From contig NZ_JAAGOB010000010.1 in NCBI RefSeq assembly GCF_010550695.1, positions 158,789 through 222,788 on the forward strand: 64,000 nt of DNA, in the 5' to 3' direction. This document shows positions 54,280-64,000 of this stretch, in pieces (position 1 is the stretch's first letter; every line of letters starts with the position of its first letter). The DNA is from Phytoactinopolyspora alkaliphila. GTDB taxonomy: Bacteria > Actinomycetota > Actinomycetes > Jiangellales > Jiangellaceae. The position numbers and the translations under genes were made by a program. The notes under the pieces were generated by a model that saw only the letters and a program-made list of their open reading frames with translations, was not told where the DNA came from and searched no databases.

Positions 54280-54837
54280 GTGCGCTGGGAACGTCTCTTC
54301 ACCGACATGGAGGCACAGCTCGAGGCCGCTGACCGGCTCGGGCTCGACGACGACATCGCGGTACGGACGCAACGCGAGCGGAAGACCGTTCATCTCGCGG
54401 GACGTATGCGTCTCGACCGGGGCGCGTGGCTCGACCTCCGGGTCGCCGGCGTCGGGCCGGTCCGGGCGGTGCTGTGCGACCTCGGGCCGGACTGGATGCT
54501 GTTCGGCGACGAGGCAGGCGCGGAGCTGCTTGTTCCCAGTGGTGCGCTGATCGCTGTCCAGGGGCTGGGTGTCCGGGCGGCCGTGAACCCGACCGGTGCC
54601 GATCGCCAGATGCTGATGTCCATGGGATTGGCGTTCGCGCTGGAGGCCATCTCGCGCGACCGCTCCGTCGTGGCCGCGACAGTCGCCGACGGTACCGCCT
54701 TCACGGGGATGATCGACCGGGTGGGAGCCGATTTCATCGATCTGGTGACCCGGATCCCAGGAGAGCCCCGGAGCGGATACACACCCCGCGGCGTCGCGAT
54801 CCCGCTGGCGCAGCTGAGCCTGGTCCGCAGAGTCTGA
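54280..54837 (+). CDS. Conserved hypothetical protein with Sm-like beta-barrel features
   Basis: A 185-residue soluble protein, found in this neighbourhood in many actinobacteria but with no known function. Three or four beta-rich stretches resemble small Sm-like barrels: LRVAGVGPVRAVLCDLGPDW in the first half and AATVADGTAFTGMIDRVGAD in the second. Residues 1-35 form a helix with acidic residues. The GTG start is used; a short AGGTCTGAGAG motif lies upstream. Divergent from the LysM operon. It might bind nucleic acid if the Sm resemblance is real, but this is a guess. Confidence 0.75.
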   Translation: MRWERLFTDMEAQLEAADRLGLDDDIAVRTQRERKTVHLAGRMRLDRGAWLDLRVAGVGPVRAVLCDLGPDWMLFGDEAGAELLVPSGALIAVQGLGVRAAVNPTGADRQMLMSMGLAFALEAISRDRSVVAATVADGTAFTGMIDRVGADFIDLVTRIPGEPRSGYTPRGVAIPLAQLSLVRRV

Positions 54838-54926
54838 CTAAGGATCGGCCGGTTCGCTGTCCCGGTTATCCACAGATCGCGGACTGGCCCCTCCCCGTGG
54901 GCGCCTCGTCCGGCTAGCATGCGCGG

Positions 54927-55613
54927 ATGGTGATCATCGGTGCGCCTCCGGCCGCCCGTGGCCCGGCCGCGGACATGGATGCTCCGCAGGCGACGCGGTT
55001 GCGGCGGGCACGGTGGCGCAACCCACAGCTTCTCGCCGGTGTACTGCTGGTTCTCGTATCGACCGTCGCCGGCGTCCGGATCGTCGCCGGCGCTGATGAC
55101 ACGGTCCCCGTTCTCGTCGCCGTCCGCGATCTCAGCCCCGGCTTGCCGCTCACCGGCGAGCTGGTCGAGGTCCGGCAGGTGGCATTGCGAGATGCCCACG
55201 AGATGTACGTGCCGGGGCCGGTCCGTGGCGATTATGTCCTGCGGCGGGAGGTCTCGGCAGGTGAACTGCTGCCTGTGTCCGCGGTGGCCACGGCGGACGA
55301 GCTGGCCGGCGGCGCGGGCTCGCTGCGGCTGCTGGCCCTGGCCGTGCCCAGCGGGGAGGCTCCGGCGGGCCTGGGGACGGGAGACGTGGTCGACGTCTGG
55401 CTGACGCCCGAGGGGGAGGGTGAAGCCGAGCTCGCGGCGTCGTCGCTGACGCTCGCCAGCGCGGGCGCCGACGGCACGTTCGGTGTGAGCGGTGGCCAGA
55501 CCGCCGTGACAGTTGCTGTCGAGGCTACGGGCGAGGAGCCGCTCGAGGAACTGGTGGGCCGGCTCGTCGCCGCGAGCCGTGACGGCCGTATCTATCTGTC
55601 CCGGCTTCCCTGA
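54927..55613 (+). CDS. SAF-domain protein (CpaB/RcpC-like)
   Basis: A 228-residue protein with one membrane helix (about 34-55; LLAGVLLVLVSTVAGVRIVA) and an extracytoplasmic SAF domain (VAVRDLSPGLPLTGELVEVR, about 63-130), then a beta-rich C-terminal region. CpaB/RcpC proteins belong to Flp-pilus secretion, but in actinobacteria this pair with a CpaE-like ATPase also exists without other pilus genes, as here. GTG or ATG starts nearby are possible; the ATG at 54927 is used. The ATPase gene starts 11 bp after the stop. Confidence 0.85.
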   Translation: MVIIGAPPAARGPAADMDAPQATRLRRARWRNPQLLAGVLLVLVSTVAGVRIVAGADDTVPVLVAVRDLSPGLPLTGELVEVRQVALRDAHEMYVPGPVRGDYVLRREVSAGELLPVSAVATADELAGGAGSLRLLALAVPSGEAPAGLGTGDVVDVWLTPEGEGEAELAASSLTLASAGADGTFGVSGGQTAVTVAVEATGEEPLEELVGRLVAASRDGRIYLSRLP

Positions 55614-55624
55614 GGAGACGCAGC

Positions 55625-57025
55625 ATGGGTGCCACAGACCGGATCCAGTTGCTCACGGCGGTGAGCGACGCCGACGAGGATGCCAGGCTCATCGGGGCGC
55701 TGGAGAGCAGCCCGGGCCGGTTCGTCGTGGCTCGCCGCTGCGTCGACGTCGCGGACCTGCTGGCCGCGGTGGGTGCCGGCCTCGGCCAAGCCGTCCTCGT
55801 CACGGCGAGCTTGCGCCGGTTGGATCGGGACGCGGTCAGCAGGCTGCACAACGCGCCGGTCGCCGTGATCGGTGTCGTGCCCTCGGGCGACTCCGCCGGT
55901 GAACGTGAACGACTGGCCGCGCTGGGGATTCGCACGGTGGTCTCCCTCGTGGCGCCTCCGTCGGAGCTGGCCGATGCCGTGACCACGGCCATCGCCGAGG
56001 CCGGCGGTGGCCCGGGGCCAGATGCCTTGCCGGTGTTCGGAACGGCTGACCGGGATCGCATCAAGGACATGATGCGCGCCGGGGGTTCCTTGCGGCTCGA
56101 CGACGATCAAGCGGACACCCTGCGTTTCATCGAGCGTGGAGGTCAGAACGGCAGGCTGGTCGCGGTTTGGGGCCCATGCGGCGCTCCGGGCCGCACCACC
56201 CTCGCGGTCAACATCGCGATGGAGGCGTCGCTCGCCGGCGAGTCGACGATCCTGGCCGATGCCGATACCTACGGTGCCTCGGTAGCGCAGAGCCTGGGCC
56301 TGCTGGACGAGGCTCCGGGGCTGGCCGGCGTGGCGCGGGTCGCGAACAACGGGCAGCTCGATCCGATCTCGCTGGCCCGCTACGCCCGGCGGATCACCGC
56401 GAACCTGCACGTGCTGACCGGGATAGGGCGGCCGGCGCGGTGGACCGAACTGCGGCCGTCGGCGTTGTCGGCCGTGTGGGAGCAGACCCGATCCGTGGCC
56501 GCCACCACCGTCGTGGACTGTGGGTTCGGCGTGGAGGAGGACGAACTGCTCAGCTATGACACCGAGGCACCCCAGCGCAACGGCGCCACGCGCGCCACTC
56601 TGCGCTCCGCCGACCTGGTCGTCGCTGTCGGCTCGGCTGATCCTGTGGGGCTGGGGCGCCTGGTCCGCGGACTGGACGACCTGACGGACGTGTACGGTGA
56701 TGCGTCTCCGCCCGGGATCAAGGTGGTGGTCAACCGGGTCCGGCGTTCGGTCGCCGGTCCGGATCCGCAACGGCAGATCACCGAGGCGCTGCTCCGGTAC
56801 GCCTCGGTGGAGCCGTTCGGGTTCGTGCCGGACGACCCAGCCGCGCTGGATGCGGCCCTGCTCCAGGGACAGGCGCTCGCCGAGATCGCCCCGCGGTCGG
56901 CGGCCCGCCGAGCGGTCGCGGAACTCACCCGCCGGCTCCTCGGCGCCGAGGCTGAGACCGATACCGGCGCCAAGGCTGTCCGATCCGCCGCGGCGCCCCG
57001 CGGGATCGCGCGCCTCCGACACTAG
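55625..57025 (+). CDS. CpaE-like / MinD-ParA-type ATPase with variant P-loop
   Basis: A 466-residue protein. The N-terminal ~150 residues form a receiver-like domain (RIQLLTAVSDADEDARLIGA; GIRTVVSLVAPPSELADAV), as in CpaE. The deviant Walker A motif reads GPCGAPGRTT (183-192), with Arg190 where MinD/ParA proteins have Lys; the signature lysine is absent as well. Walker-B-like VVDCGFG follows around 298. CpaE positions pilus secretion machinery at a pole; the role here with the SAF protein is unknown. A family-1 palindromic repeat begins right at the stop. Confidence 0.85.
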   Translation: MGATDRIQLLTAVSDADEDARLIGALESSPGRFVVARRCVDVADLLAAVGAGLGQAVLVTASLRRLDRDAVSRLHNAPVAVIGVVPSGDSAGERERLAALGIRTVVSLVAPPSELADAVTTAIAEAGGGPGPDALPVFGTADRDRIKDMMRAGGSLRLDDDQADTLRFIERGGQNGRLVAVWGPCGAPGRTTLAVNIAMEASLAGESTILADADTYGASVAQSLGLLDEAPGLAGVARVANNGQLDPISLARYARRITANLHVLTGIGRPARWTELRPSALSAVWEQTRSVAATTVVDCGFGVEEDELLSYDTEAPQRNGATRATLRSADLVVAVGSADPVGLGRLVRGLDDLTDVYGDASPPGIKVVVNRVRRSVAGPDPQRQITEALLRYASVEPFGFVPDDPAALDAALLQGQALAEIAPRSAARRAVAELTRRLLGAEAETDTGAKAVRSAAAPRGIARLRH

Positions 57026-57102
57026 CCACAACCCCTGGCATGGGTTGTGGTCGTCGGGGCGCCCGATATGTCCCTTGACAGCGACCACAACCCCAGCGAA
57101 GG
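57026..57102. repeat. Palindromic repeat family 1, copy C
   Basis: Starts at the base after the CpaE-like stop codon. The left arm CCCTGGCATGGGTTGTGGTCG (57033-57053) pairs with CGACCACAACCCCAGCGAAGG (57082-57102) imperfectly at its far end; the core GCGCCCGATATGTCCCTTGACAG matches copies A and B. An extra inner repeat, CCACAACCC / GGGTTGTGG (57026-57050), is like that in copy A. Confidence 0.78.
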
Positions 57103-57141
57103 CTTCGTGCAAAGCGGCGAAGATTCTTGCACACTGAAGAG

Positions 57142-58119
57142 ATGGAACTTCCGCGTGACACGGCGTCCGGCCGCCGGCGAGGCTTGGTCCTCGGCAGCGG
57201 AGGGCTGTTGGGCGCGGCATGGACCGTGGGCGCGCTCACGGCACTGGAAGAGTCGACCGGGGTGGACATGCGCGCGGTCGACTATCTCGCCGGGACGTCG
57301 GCAGGTTCCGTGACGGCCGCGATGCTCGGGGCCGGAGTGAGCGTCGAGCAGCTGCGGCTGCACCAGCTCGGCCAGGGAACCGACGGCCCGCTGGCCGAGA
57401 TGACCTGGGACTACGACCACGCCACCGGGGGCTCCCGGCCGCGTCGCCCGCGGCTGACCGCGGGCTCGCCCGGCATGGTGGCCCGCAATGTCCGCCGGCT
57501 GCGCAAGATGCCGCCTACGGCCGTGCTCGCGGCGTTCCTGCCCGAGGGCCGGACCGACTTGAGCAGCATCGGGGAGCTCGTCAGGTCGGTGACCCCGGGC
57601 GGCGGGTGGTCACCGCACCCGGGGGTGTGGATTGTGACGATGGATTATGACTCCGGCCGCCGGGTCCCGTTCGGCCGGGCGGGAGCGCCCGAGGCCGAGC
57701 TGGCCGACGCGGTCATGGCGTCGTGCTCGATACCGGGGTGGTTTACGCCGGTGGTCATCGACGGCCGCCGGTACATCGACGGTGCGGCGTGCTCGGCCAC
57801 GTCGGCAGACCTGCTGGCCGGCCTGGAACTCGACGAGGTCTACATCGTGGCACCCAGTGTGTCGTTCGAGACCGATCGTCCGAGGGCACTGTTGCCGCGG
57901 GTAGAGCGCGCCTGGCGCACTCGGGTGACGAGGCGGTGCGTCCGCGAAGCCGCGAAGCTTCGCGCTGAGGGGACCGAGGTCACGATTCTCGGCCCGGGCC
58001 CGGATGACCTGGCACAGATCGGCGGGAACGTCATGGACGCCAAACGCCGGCTGAAAGTCCTCGAGACGTCGGTGCGCACATCTGCGGCTGCCCTGACCTC
58101 CGGATCCACAGCAGCCTGA
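57142..58119 (+). CDS. Patatin-like phospholipase
   Basis: Lipid acyl hydrolase of about 325 residues. The glycine-rich oxyanion segment LVLGSGGLLGAAW (16-28) is followed by the nucleophile elbow GTSAGS with Ser53, and the catalytic Asp213 in IDGAACS (usual DG[G/A]). No signal peptide or membrane helix, so it is probably cytoplasmic or peripheral. ATG 57142 is taken as start, though TTG 57127 is in frame and a good ribosome binding site is lacking for both. The gene lies between the CpaE-like ATPase (with a repeat in between) and the P5C dehydrogenase; no functional link is evident. Confidence 0.9.
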   Translation: MELPRDTASGRRRGLVLGSGGLLGAAWTVGALTALEESTGVDMRAVDYLAGTSAGSVTAAMLGAGVSVEQLRLHQLGQGTDGPLAEMTWDYDHATGGSRPRRPRLTAGSPGMVARNVRRLRKMPPTAVLAAFLPEGRTDLSSIGELVRSVTPGGGWSPHPGVWIVTMDYDSGRRVPFGRAGAPEAELADAVMASCSIPGWFTPVVIDGRRYIDGAACSATSADLLAGLELDEVYIVAPSVSFETDRPRALLPRVERAWRTRVTRRCVREAAKLRAEGTEVTILGPGPDDLAQIGGNVMDAKRRLKVLETSVRTSAAALTSGSTAA

Positions 58120-58249
58120 GTTCGGTCCTGCCGGTAGGGCGTCGGTACGACGACCGGTCGTCGGGGTGGGGATTCTCTCGCGCGGGGTAGACGGTGGATA
58201 CTGGCTCCAGGACCTTCTGGTGCCTCGATTTGGGAACGGAGTTCGCCTT

Positions 58250-59905
58250 ATGCCGTCCTTCGCCGTGGGTGGCGGTTTCGACGCCGTCACAAGTGTGCCC
58301 GTCCCCTCGAACGAGCCCGTCCTCTCCTACGCGCCAGGCTCATCCGAGCGCGCCGAGGTCGAGACTGCCCTGGCCGCGATGGCGGCGGAGAACAGGGAGC
58401 TGACTTGCACCATCGGAGGGGATCGCAAGCTCGGAGGCGGCGAGGAGGTCGCCGTTGTCCAGCCGCACGCCCGCCAGCACGTGCTCGGGACGATGCGCAA
58501 CGCTACCCAGGACGACGCCCGGGCGGCCATCGCCGCGGCCCGCGAGGCAGCCGGCGCCTGGCGGGCGCTGTCGTTCGACGATCGCGCGGCCGTGTTTCTG
58601 AAGGCGGCCGAGCTCGCCGCCGGCCCATGGCGGCAGCAGCTGAACGCTGCGACCATGCTGGGTCAGTCGAAGACCGTCGTGCAGGCGGAGATCGACGCTG
58701 CCTGTGAGCTGATCGACTTCTGGCGGTTCAACGTGGCATTCGCGCGGGAGATCCTGGCGGAGCAGCCGCGGGTGAACGCGCCCGGCGTGTGGAACCGCCT
58801 GGATCACCGCCCGCTCGAGGGCTTCGTGTACGCGATCACCCCGTTCAACTTCACCGCCATCGCCGGCAACCTGCCGACCGCCCCGGCGCTGATGGGCAAC
58901 ACGGTGATCTGGAAGCCCAGCCCCACACAGCAGCTCGCGGCCGACGTCACGATGCGTCTTCTTGAGGCGGCGGGCCTGCCGCCCGGGGTGATCAACATGG
59001 TGACGGGCGACGGTGTGGACGTGTCCGAGATCGCACTGCGGGACCCGTACCTGGCCGGCATCCACTTCACCGGTTCCACGAACACCTTCCAGACGCTGTG
59101 GCGAACCGTGGGAGAGAACATCGCCGGCTATCGGAGCTATCCCCGCATCGTCGGCGAGACCGGAGGCAAGGACTTCGTCCTGGCGCACCCCAGCGCGGAT
59201 CCGGAGGTGCTGAGGGTCGCTCTGGTGCGCGGCGCATTCGAGTATCAGGGACAGAAATGCTCGGCCGCTTCTCGTGCCTACATCGCGCGCAGTGTCTGGG
59301 ACCGCATGCGTGACGACTTCCTGTCATTGACCGAGTCTCTGCCGCTCGGGCCGGTGACCGACTTCTCCAACTTCATGGGCGCCGTGATCGACGAGCGGGC
59401 ATTCGCCAAGCATGCGGCCGCCATCGACCGCGCCGTCTCCGACTCGTCGATCGAGGTGGTGGCGGGCGGACAGGTGGACGACTCCGACGGCTGGTTCGTG
59501 CGGCCCACGGTGCTGGAGAGCACCGACCCGGAGAACGAGATCTTCACCACGGAGTACTTCGGGCCGATCCTGGGCGTCCATGTCTACGAGGACTCCGACT
59601 ATGATCGCGTGGTCGCTCAGATGGAGAGTGTCGCCGCGTATGCGCTGACGGGCGGTATCGTCGCCGAGGACCGGGCCGCCATCGCGGAGGCAACCGCGGC
59701 GCTGCGATTCGCGGCAGGAAACTTCTACGTCAACGACAAACCCACAGGTTCCATCGTCGGGCAGCAACCGTTCGGTGGAGGCAGGGCAAGCGGAACGAAT
59801 GATAAAGCCGGATCGGTGCAGAATCTCCTGCGTTGGACCAGTACACGTGCTATTAAAGAGACGTTCGTTCCTCCGCGCGGGCACGAGTACCCGCACATGG
59901 GTTAA
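58250..59905 (+). CDS. pruA: L-glutamate gamma-semialdehyde (1-pyrroline-5-carboxylate) dehydrogenase
   Basis: NAD-dependent aldehyde dehydrogenase of 551 residues that oxidises the proline-catabolic intermediate to glutamate. Catalytic Cys337 is in YQGQKCSA; the general-base glutamate region is GETGGKDFVLA; the fold ends QQPFGGGRASGTNDKAG as in P5C dehydrogenases. The glycine motif FTGSTNTFQTLW marks the NAD site. ATG 58250 follows ACGGAG. Proline dehydrogenase usually lies directly beside it, but an unknown gene follows here. Its product glutamate is also the substrate of the large glutamate dehydrogenase at the window end. Confidence 0.94.
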   Translation: MPSFAVGGGFDAVTSVPVPSNEPVLSYAPGSSERAEVETALAAMAAENRELTCTIGGDRKLGGGEEVAVVQPHARQHVLGTMRNATQDDARAAIAAAREAAGAWRALSFDDRAAVFLKAAELAAGPWRQQLNAATMLGQSKTVVQAEIDAACELIDFWRFNVAFAREILAEQPRVNAPGVWNRLDHRPLEGFVYAITPFNFTAIAGNLPTAPALMGNTVIWKPSPTQQLAADVTMRLLEAAGLPPGVINMVTGDGVDVSEIALRDPYLAGIHFTGSTNTFQTLWRTVGENIAGYRSYPRIVGETGGKDFVLAHPSADPEVLRVALVRGAFEYQGQKCSAASRAYIARSVWDRMRDDFLSLTESLPLGPVTDFSNFMGAVIDERAFAKHAAAIDRAVSDSSIEVVAGGQVDDSDGWFVRPTVLESTDPENEIFTTEYFGPILGVHVYEDSDYDRVVAQMESVAAYALTGGIVAEDRAAIAEATAALRFAAGNFYVNDKPTGSIVGQQPFGGGRASGTNDKAGSVQNLLRWTSTRAIKETFVPPRGHEYPHMG

Positions 59906-59944
59906 GTCCCAGGAAGCTACCGACGGAACACGAGGTGCACAGTG

Positions 59945-60535
59945 ATGGATGATCGGCTGCCGACTCGGCCTTATGTCGCGCGAGCAGTGCGGCTCCTCTC
60001 GCAACCCAGGCGCAGCCCGGCCGACAGCGCGCTCGTCACGGCCGTCGCGCTTCGTCTCGCCGCGCTGGACAGCGACAGTGAGACGGCGGAGAAACTCATC
60101 GCGGCGGCTGACCGGGTGATTTCCGGGGTGGCTGGTCTCGTCGGTGAACAGGTGCCGGCCTCGGACTGGAGTGACACCGCGGATGCGCTGGCGCAGCTCA
60201 TCGCCGGGCGGCCGCTCCAGCGAGGACACCTCACCGCGGCCCGCTCCGCTCTGGGCTCGGCCGACAAGGTGATCGATCTGTCCGACAGGCTGCGTCGCAC
60301 GGCGGAGGAACCCCTCGACCGCGATGACCTCGGCCGCGCCCTGGCTATGAGCGTCACCGGCCCCGCGGACCTGGCGCAGGCACTGGTGGAGCGGGACACA
60401 TCGGATGCCGCGCCGCAGCCGCCCTCGGTCGACACCCCGCCGCCGGTGACGCCGCGGCAAGGCGGACGCAGAGCCAGCGCCGCGGATCGAGGAGTGCCGT
60501 TGCGCGCCGTCGACGGAGGCATCCCCGGCCGATAG
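59945..60535 (+). CDS. Hypothetical protein
   Basis: A 196-residue protein, not recognised. It is helical in the first three quarters (for example SALVTAVALRLAALDSDSET and KLIAAADRVISGVAGLVGEQ) and ends in a Pro/Arg-rich disordered tail. No membrane helix or signal peptide. ATG 59945 has GAGG about ten bases upstream; GTG 59942 is also in frame. It starts 39 bp after pruA on the same strand and may share its transcript. Proline dehydrogenase would be expected at this place, but the length and sequence do not fit one. Confidence 0.65.
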   Translation: MDDRLPTRPYVARAVRLLSQPRRSPADSALVTAVALRLAALDSDSETAEKLIAAADRVISGVAGLVGEQVPASDWSDTADALAQLIAGRPLQRGHLTAARSALGSADKVIDLSDRLRRTAEEPLDRDDLGRALAMSVTGPADLAQALVERDTSDAAPQPPSVDTPPPVTPRQGGRRASAADRGVPLRAVDGGIPGR

Positions 60536-60574
60536 GCACACAACCCCCGCCCTCTTCAACGTATAGCGCACAGG

Positions 60575-60593
60575 GGGACTTGTGGCAAGGCCC
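60575..60593 (+). promoter_or_regulatory. Rifamycin-associated element (RAE) candidate
   Basis: GGGACTTGTGGCAAGGCCC is a 19-bp inverted repeat 52 bp before the rox ATG. As I recall the published consensus (GGGGCTTGCGGCAAGGCCC, found before rifamycin-inactivation genes in actinomycetes), it differs at two positions. The element mediates induction by rifamycins. Presence directly before a rox gene supports both calls. Confidence 0.8.
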
Positions 60594-60612
60594 CGGTCAT
60601 GCCGCACACTAG

Positions 60613-62070
<1,458 letters not shown>

Positions 62071-62077
62071 AGGCGCC

Positions 62078-62575
62078 TCAGCGTTCGCCGGCCAGCCAGG
62101 CCCGGCCGACCCGCTCCTCGATCCTCGCGGCCTCGGTCAGCCCCTGGTGTACGGCGTCCTCGACCTTGCCCCCGAACAGGGGAATGCTGGCCTTGATGGT
62201 GCCGGCGATGGTCAGCGTGGTGCTGCCGCTTCCGGACGGCTCGAGCCGCATGGTGCCGTTGCAGGTGACCGGCATGCCGACCATGTCCAGGGTGATCTTC
62301 CCGGTGCGGGCGCCGTCGGGTCCGGCCGGTCCCCACACGTCGGTCTGCTTGATGTCGATGGTCTCGCCCACGAACCTGCGGACGAAGTCGGGCACGTCCG
62401 GCGGCATGACCCGGGTCAGCTCGATGGTGACCTGGTCGTCGTTCCTGTGCACCGACACGTCGTGGCGCAGGGCTTTGGCCGCGGTGGTCTTCTTGGCGAT
62501 GTATGCCTCATCGGTCAGCATGCCGAACACGGCGTAGGGGTCGGCGTCGAATCGAAGCTCACTGTGCAGGTCCAT
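62078..62575 (-). CDS. DUF2505-domain protein (SRPBCC-like)
   Basis: A 165-residue soluble protein of the DUF2505 family, common in actinobacteria and probably of the START/SRPBCC hydrophobic-ligand fold. It starts MDLHSELRFDADPYAVFGML, has FVGETIDIKQTDVW in the middle, and ends AARIEERVGRAWLAGE, a helix typical of the fold's C terminus. Function unknown. Convergent with rox (8-bp gap) and divergent from the glutamate dehydrogenase gene, with a 142-bp shared upstream region. Confidence 0.88.
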   Translation of the reverse strand: MDLHSELRFDADPYAVFGMLTDEAYIAKKTTAAKALRHDVSVHRNDDQVTIELTRVMPPDVPDFVRRFVGETIDIKQTDVWGPAGPDGARTGKITLDMVGMPVTCNGTMRLEPSGSGSTTLTIAGTIKASIPLFGGKVEDAVHQGLTEAARIEERVGRAWLAGER

Positions 62576-62717
62576 GCGCCCATCTTGACGTATGCCCTCG
62601 CGACATGTGGAGCCAACCGCCGGAGACCACCGTCTGCGGCGGGTGCCGAGGTGCCGTTAGTGTTGGACGTGTTCGCGCACAACGACGTGTGCGGCGGCGA
62701 CGCCCGGGGGTTTGACG

Positions 62718-64000
62718 ATGCGAAACAGGCTGGAAGAAGCGAAGTCCGACCTTCTCGCCAGGGCCGCTTCGGTGGTGAAACGCGACCACCCGGCCATGGA
62801 CCAGGACGCCGACGAGCGCTTCCTTCGCCGTTATTTTCGTCACGTAGCACCGGAGGACCTCGTCGGTCGCGATCCGGTCGACATCTTCGGCACGGCCGCG
62901 TCGCACCGGCGCCTGGCTGAGCACAGGCCGCAAGGGTCGTCGCTGGTGCGAGTGTTCACGCCATCCGTGGACGAGCACGGCTGGTCCTCCGGGCACACCG
63001 TCGTCGAGGTCGTCACCGACGACATGCCGTTCCTGGTGGATTCGGTGACGTTGGCGCTGCACCGCAACGACAACCTGATCCGGTTGATCGTTCACCCGCA
63101 GATCATCGTCCGGCGCAACGTGACCGGTGAGCTGCTCGAGGTCTGCGATCTGGACGACAATCACCCGCGGATCCCGGAGATCCCGGACGTGGTGGTCGAG
63201 TCGTGGATGCATGTGGAGATCGACCGCCGCGACGACCGCGACGAGCAGGCGCACATCGAAGAGCTGCTGCGCGATGCCCTGCGAGACGTGCGGGACGCCG
63301 TCGAGGACTGGCCGCGGATGCGGCAGCGCTGTGAGGAGATCGCGGACACGCTGGACCAGCCCGGGCTGCCGGTCCCCGACGCCGAGATCGAGGAGGCGCG
63401 CGAGCTTCTGCACTGGCTGGCGGACGACCACTTCACCTTCCTCGGTTACCGCGAGTACGTCCTGGACGAGGTGGACGGTGAGGATGTGCTCCGGGCCGTG
63501 ACCGGCTCCGGGCTCGGCATTCTGCGGGCAGATCAGGACCTCTCCGACGCCTTCGCCAAACTTCCGCCGGAGGTGCGAGCGAAGGCGCGCGAGAAGCGGC
63601 TGCTCGTGCTCACCAAGGCCAATTCGAAGGCGACCGTGCACCGGGACGCCTATCTGGACTACATCGGCGTGAAGTCGTTCGACGAGAACGGCGAGGTGAT
63701 CGGCGAACGGCGCTTCCTCGGCCTGTTCAGCTCGGCCGCCTACATCGAGAGTGTGCTGCGGATCCCGGTGCTGCGCCGACGCGTCCAAGAGGTGGTCCAG
63801 AACAGCGGGTTCGCGCCCACCAGCCACTCCGGCAAGGACCTCTTGCAGGTGCTGGAGACGTATCCGCGCGACGAGCTGTTCCAGACCCCGGTGGACCAGC
63901 TGCTGCCGGTGGCGCTCGCGGTGGTGAACCTGCAGGAACGCCGCCAGCTGCGCATGTTCGTCCGGCGCGATGACTACGGGCGGTACCTGTCGTTCCTCGT
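62718..64000 (+). CDS. Large NAD-specific glutamate dehydrogenase (3'-truncated by window edge)
   Basis: First ~427 residues of the large (~180-kDa class) NAD-dependent glutamate dehydrogenase, which deaminates glutamate to 2-oxoglutarate. The N-terminal ACT-like domains are visible: FTPSVDEHGWSSGHTVVEVV, DDMPFLVDSVTLAL and FTFLGYREYVLDEVDG, as in the family. The frame is open to the last base; the catalytic domain lies beyond the window. The ATG at 62718 gives MRNRLEEAKSDLLARAASVV. No other start is better placed. It is cytoplasmic. With pruA nearby it would complete proline-to-2-oxoglutarate catabolism. Confidence 0.93.
   Translation, partial: MRNRLEEAKSDLLARAASVVKRDHPAMDQDADERFLRRYFRHVAPEDLVGRDPVDIFGTAASHRRLAEHRPQGSSLVRVFTPSVDEHGWSSGHTVVEVVTDDMPFLVDSVTLALHRNDNLIRLIVHPQIIVRRNVTGELLEVCDLDDNHPRIPEIPDVVVESWMHVEIDRRDDRDEQAHIEELLRDALRDVRDAVEDWPRMRQRCEEIADTLDQPGLPVPDAEIEEARELLHWLADDHFTFLGYREYVLDEVDGEDVLRAVTGSGLGILRADQDLSDAFAKLPPEVRAKAREKRLLVLTKANSKATVHRDAYLDYIGVKSFDENGEVIGERRFLGLFSSAAYIESVLRIPVLRRRVQEVVQNSGFAPTSHSGKDLLQVLETYPRDELFQTPVDQLLPVALAVVNLQERRQLRMFVRRDDYGRYLSFL

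Overview
The window is GC-rich, densely coded chromosomal DNA from an actinomycete. The markers are an MtrA-MtrB-LpqB cluster followed by ComF and a long ribosome hibernation factor, SecA followed by an Rv3235-type protein and a LysM protein, a RDD / SpoIIM-like / DUF58 / MoxR / DUF4350 / DUF4129 island, sortase-anchored streptogrisin-like proteins, and GTG starts in many genes. A Jiangella-like or related soil actinomycete would fit, but that placement is only an impression. No transposase, integrase, prophage, rRNA or CRISPR array is visible.

Layout. 1-4892: a peptide/nickel-type ABC importer (partial binding protein, two permeases, two ATPases). 5003-5899: an EamA exporter. 6138-11055: two paralogous secreted, wall-anchored S1 proteins in tandem; the first has a full catalytic triad and the second has lost its serine. 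11245-15633: tRNA-Arg(CCG), methionine aminopeptidase divergent from a small XRE regulator, then argS and lysA. 15856-20121: an HtrA-like protease, a MarR regulator and a sugar-phosphate block (phosphomannomutase, a Trm112-like zinc protein, a SIS-domain isomerase). 20366-28359: a sugar regulon with a ROK regulator, two permeases, a binding lipoprotein, a GH15-like enzyme and a GH31 glycosidase. 29015-30214: manA. 30286-38713: the membrane island. 38824-43657: mtrA-mtrB-lpqB-comF. 43881-51104: hpf, a WYL regulator, a YcaQ-like glycosylase, a double-GNAT protein and secA. 51685-57025: an SGNH hydrolase, Rv3235-like and LysM proteins, and a SAF + CpaE-like ATPase pair. 57142-64000: a patatin, P5C dehydrogenase, an unknown protein, a rifampicin monooxygenase preceded by a probable rifamycin-associated element, a DUF2505 protein, and the 5' part of the large NAD-glutamate dehydrogenase.

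How genes work together. The 20.4-28.4 kb block should import an oligosaccharide and cleave it with two glycosidases under ROK control. manA, manB and the SIS protein feed mannose-phosphate and cell-wall precursor synthesis. MtrAB-LpqB, SecA, the LysM protein, the wall-anchored proteins and the DUF58 island all concern the envelope.

The least-described material is non-coding. There are two families of long palindromic repeats (about 72-84 bp in three copies at 1228, 12157 and 57026; about 86-106 bp in two copies at 15665 and 33233), a third complex hairpin (28842-28970), and several short tandem arrays (20139-20262, 51202-51263, 51475-51586). Most palindromes sit directly behind stop codons, as a terminator or REP-like element would; one lies in the probable 5' leader of the methionine aminopeptidase mRNA.
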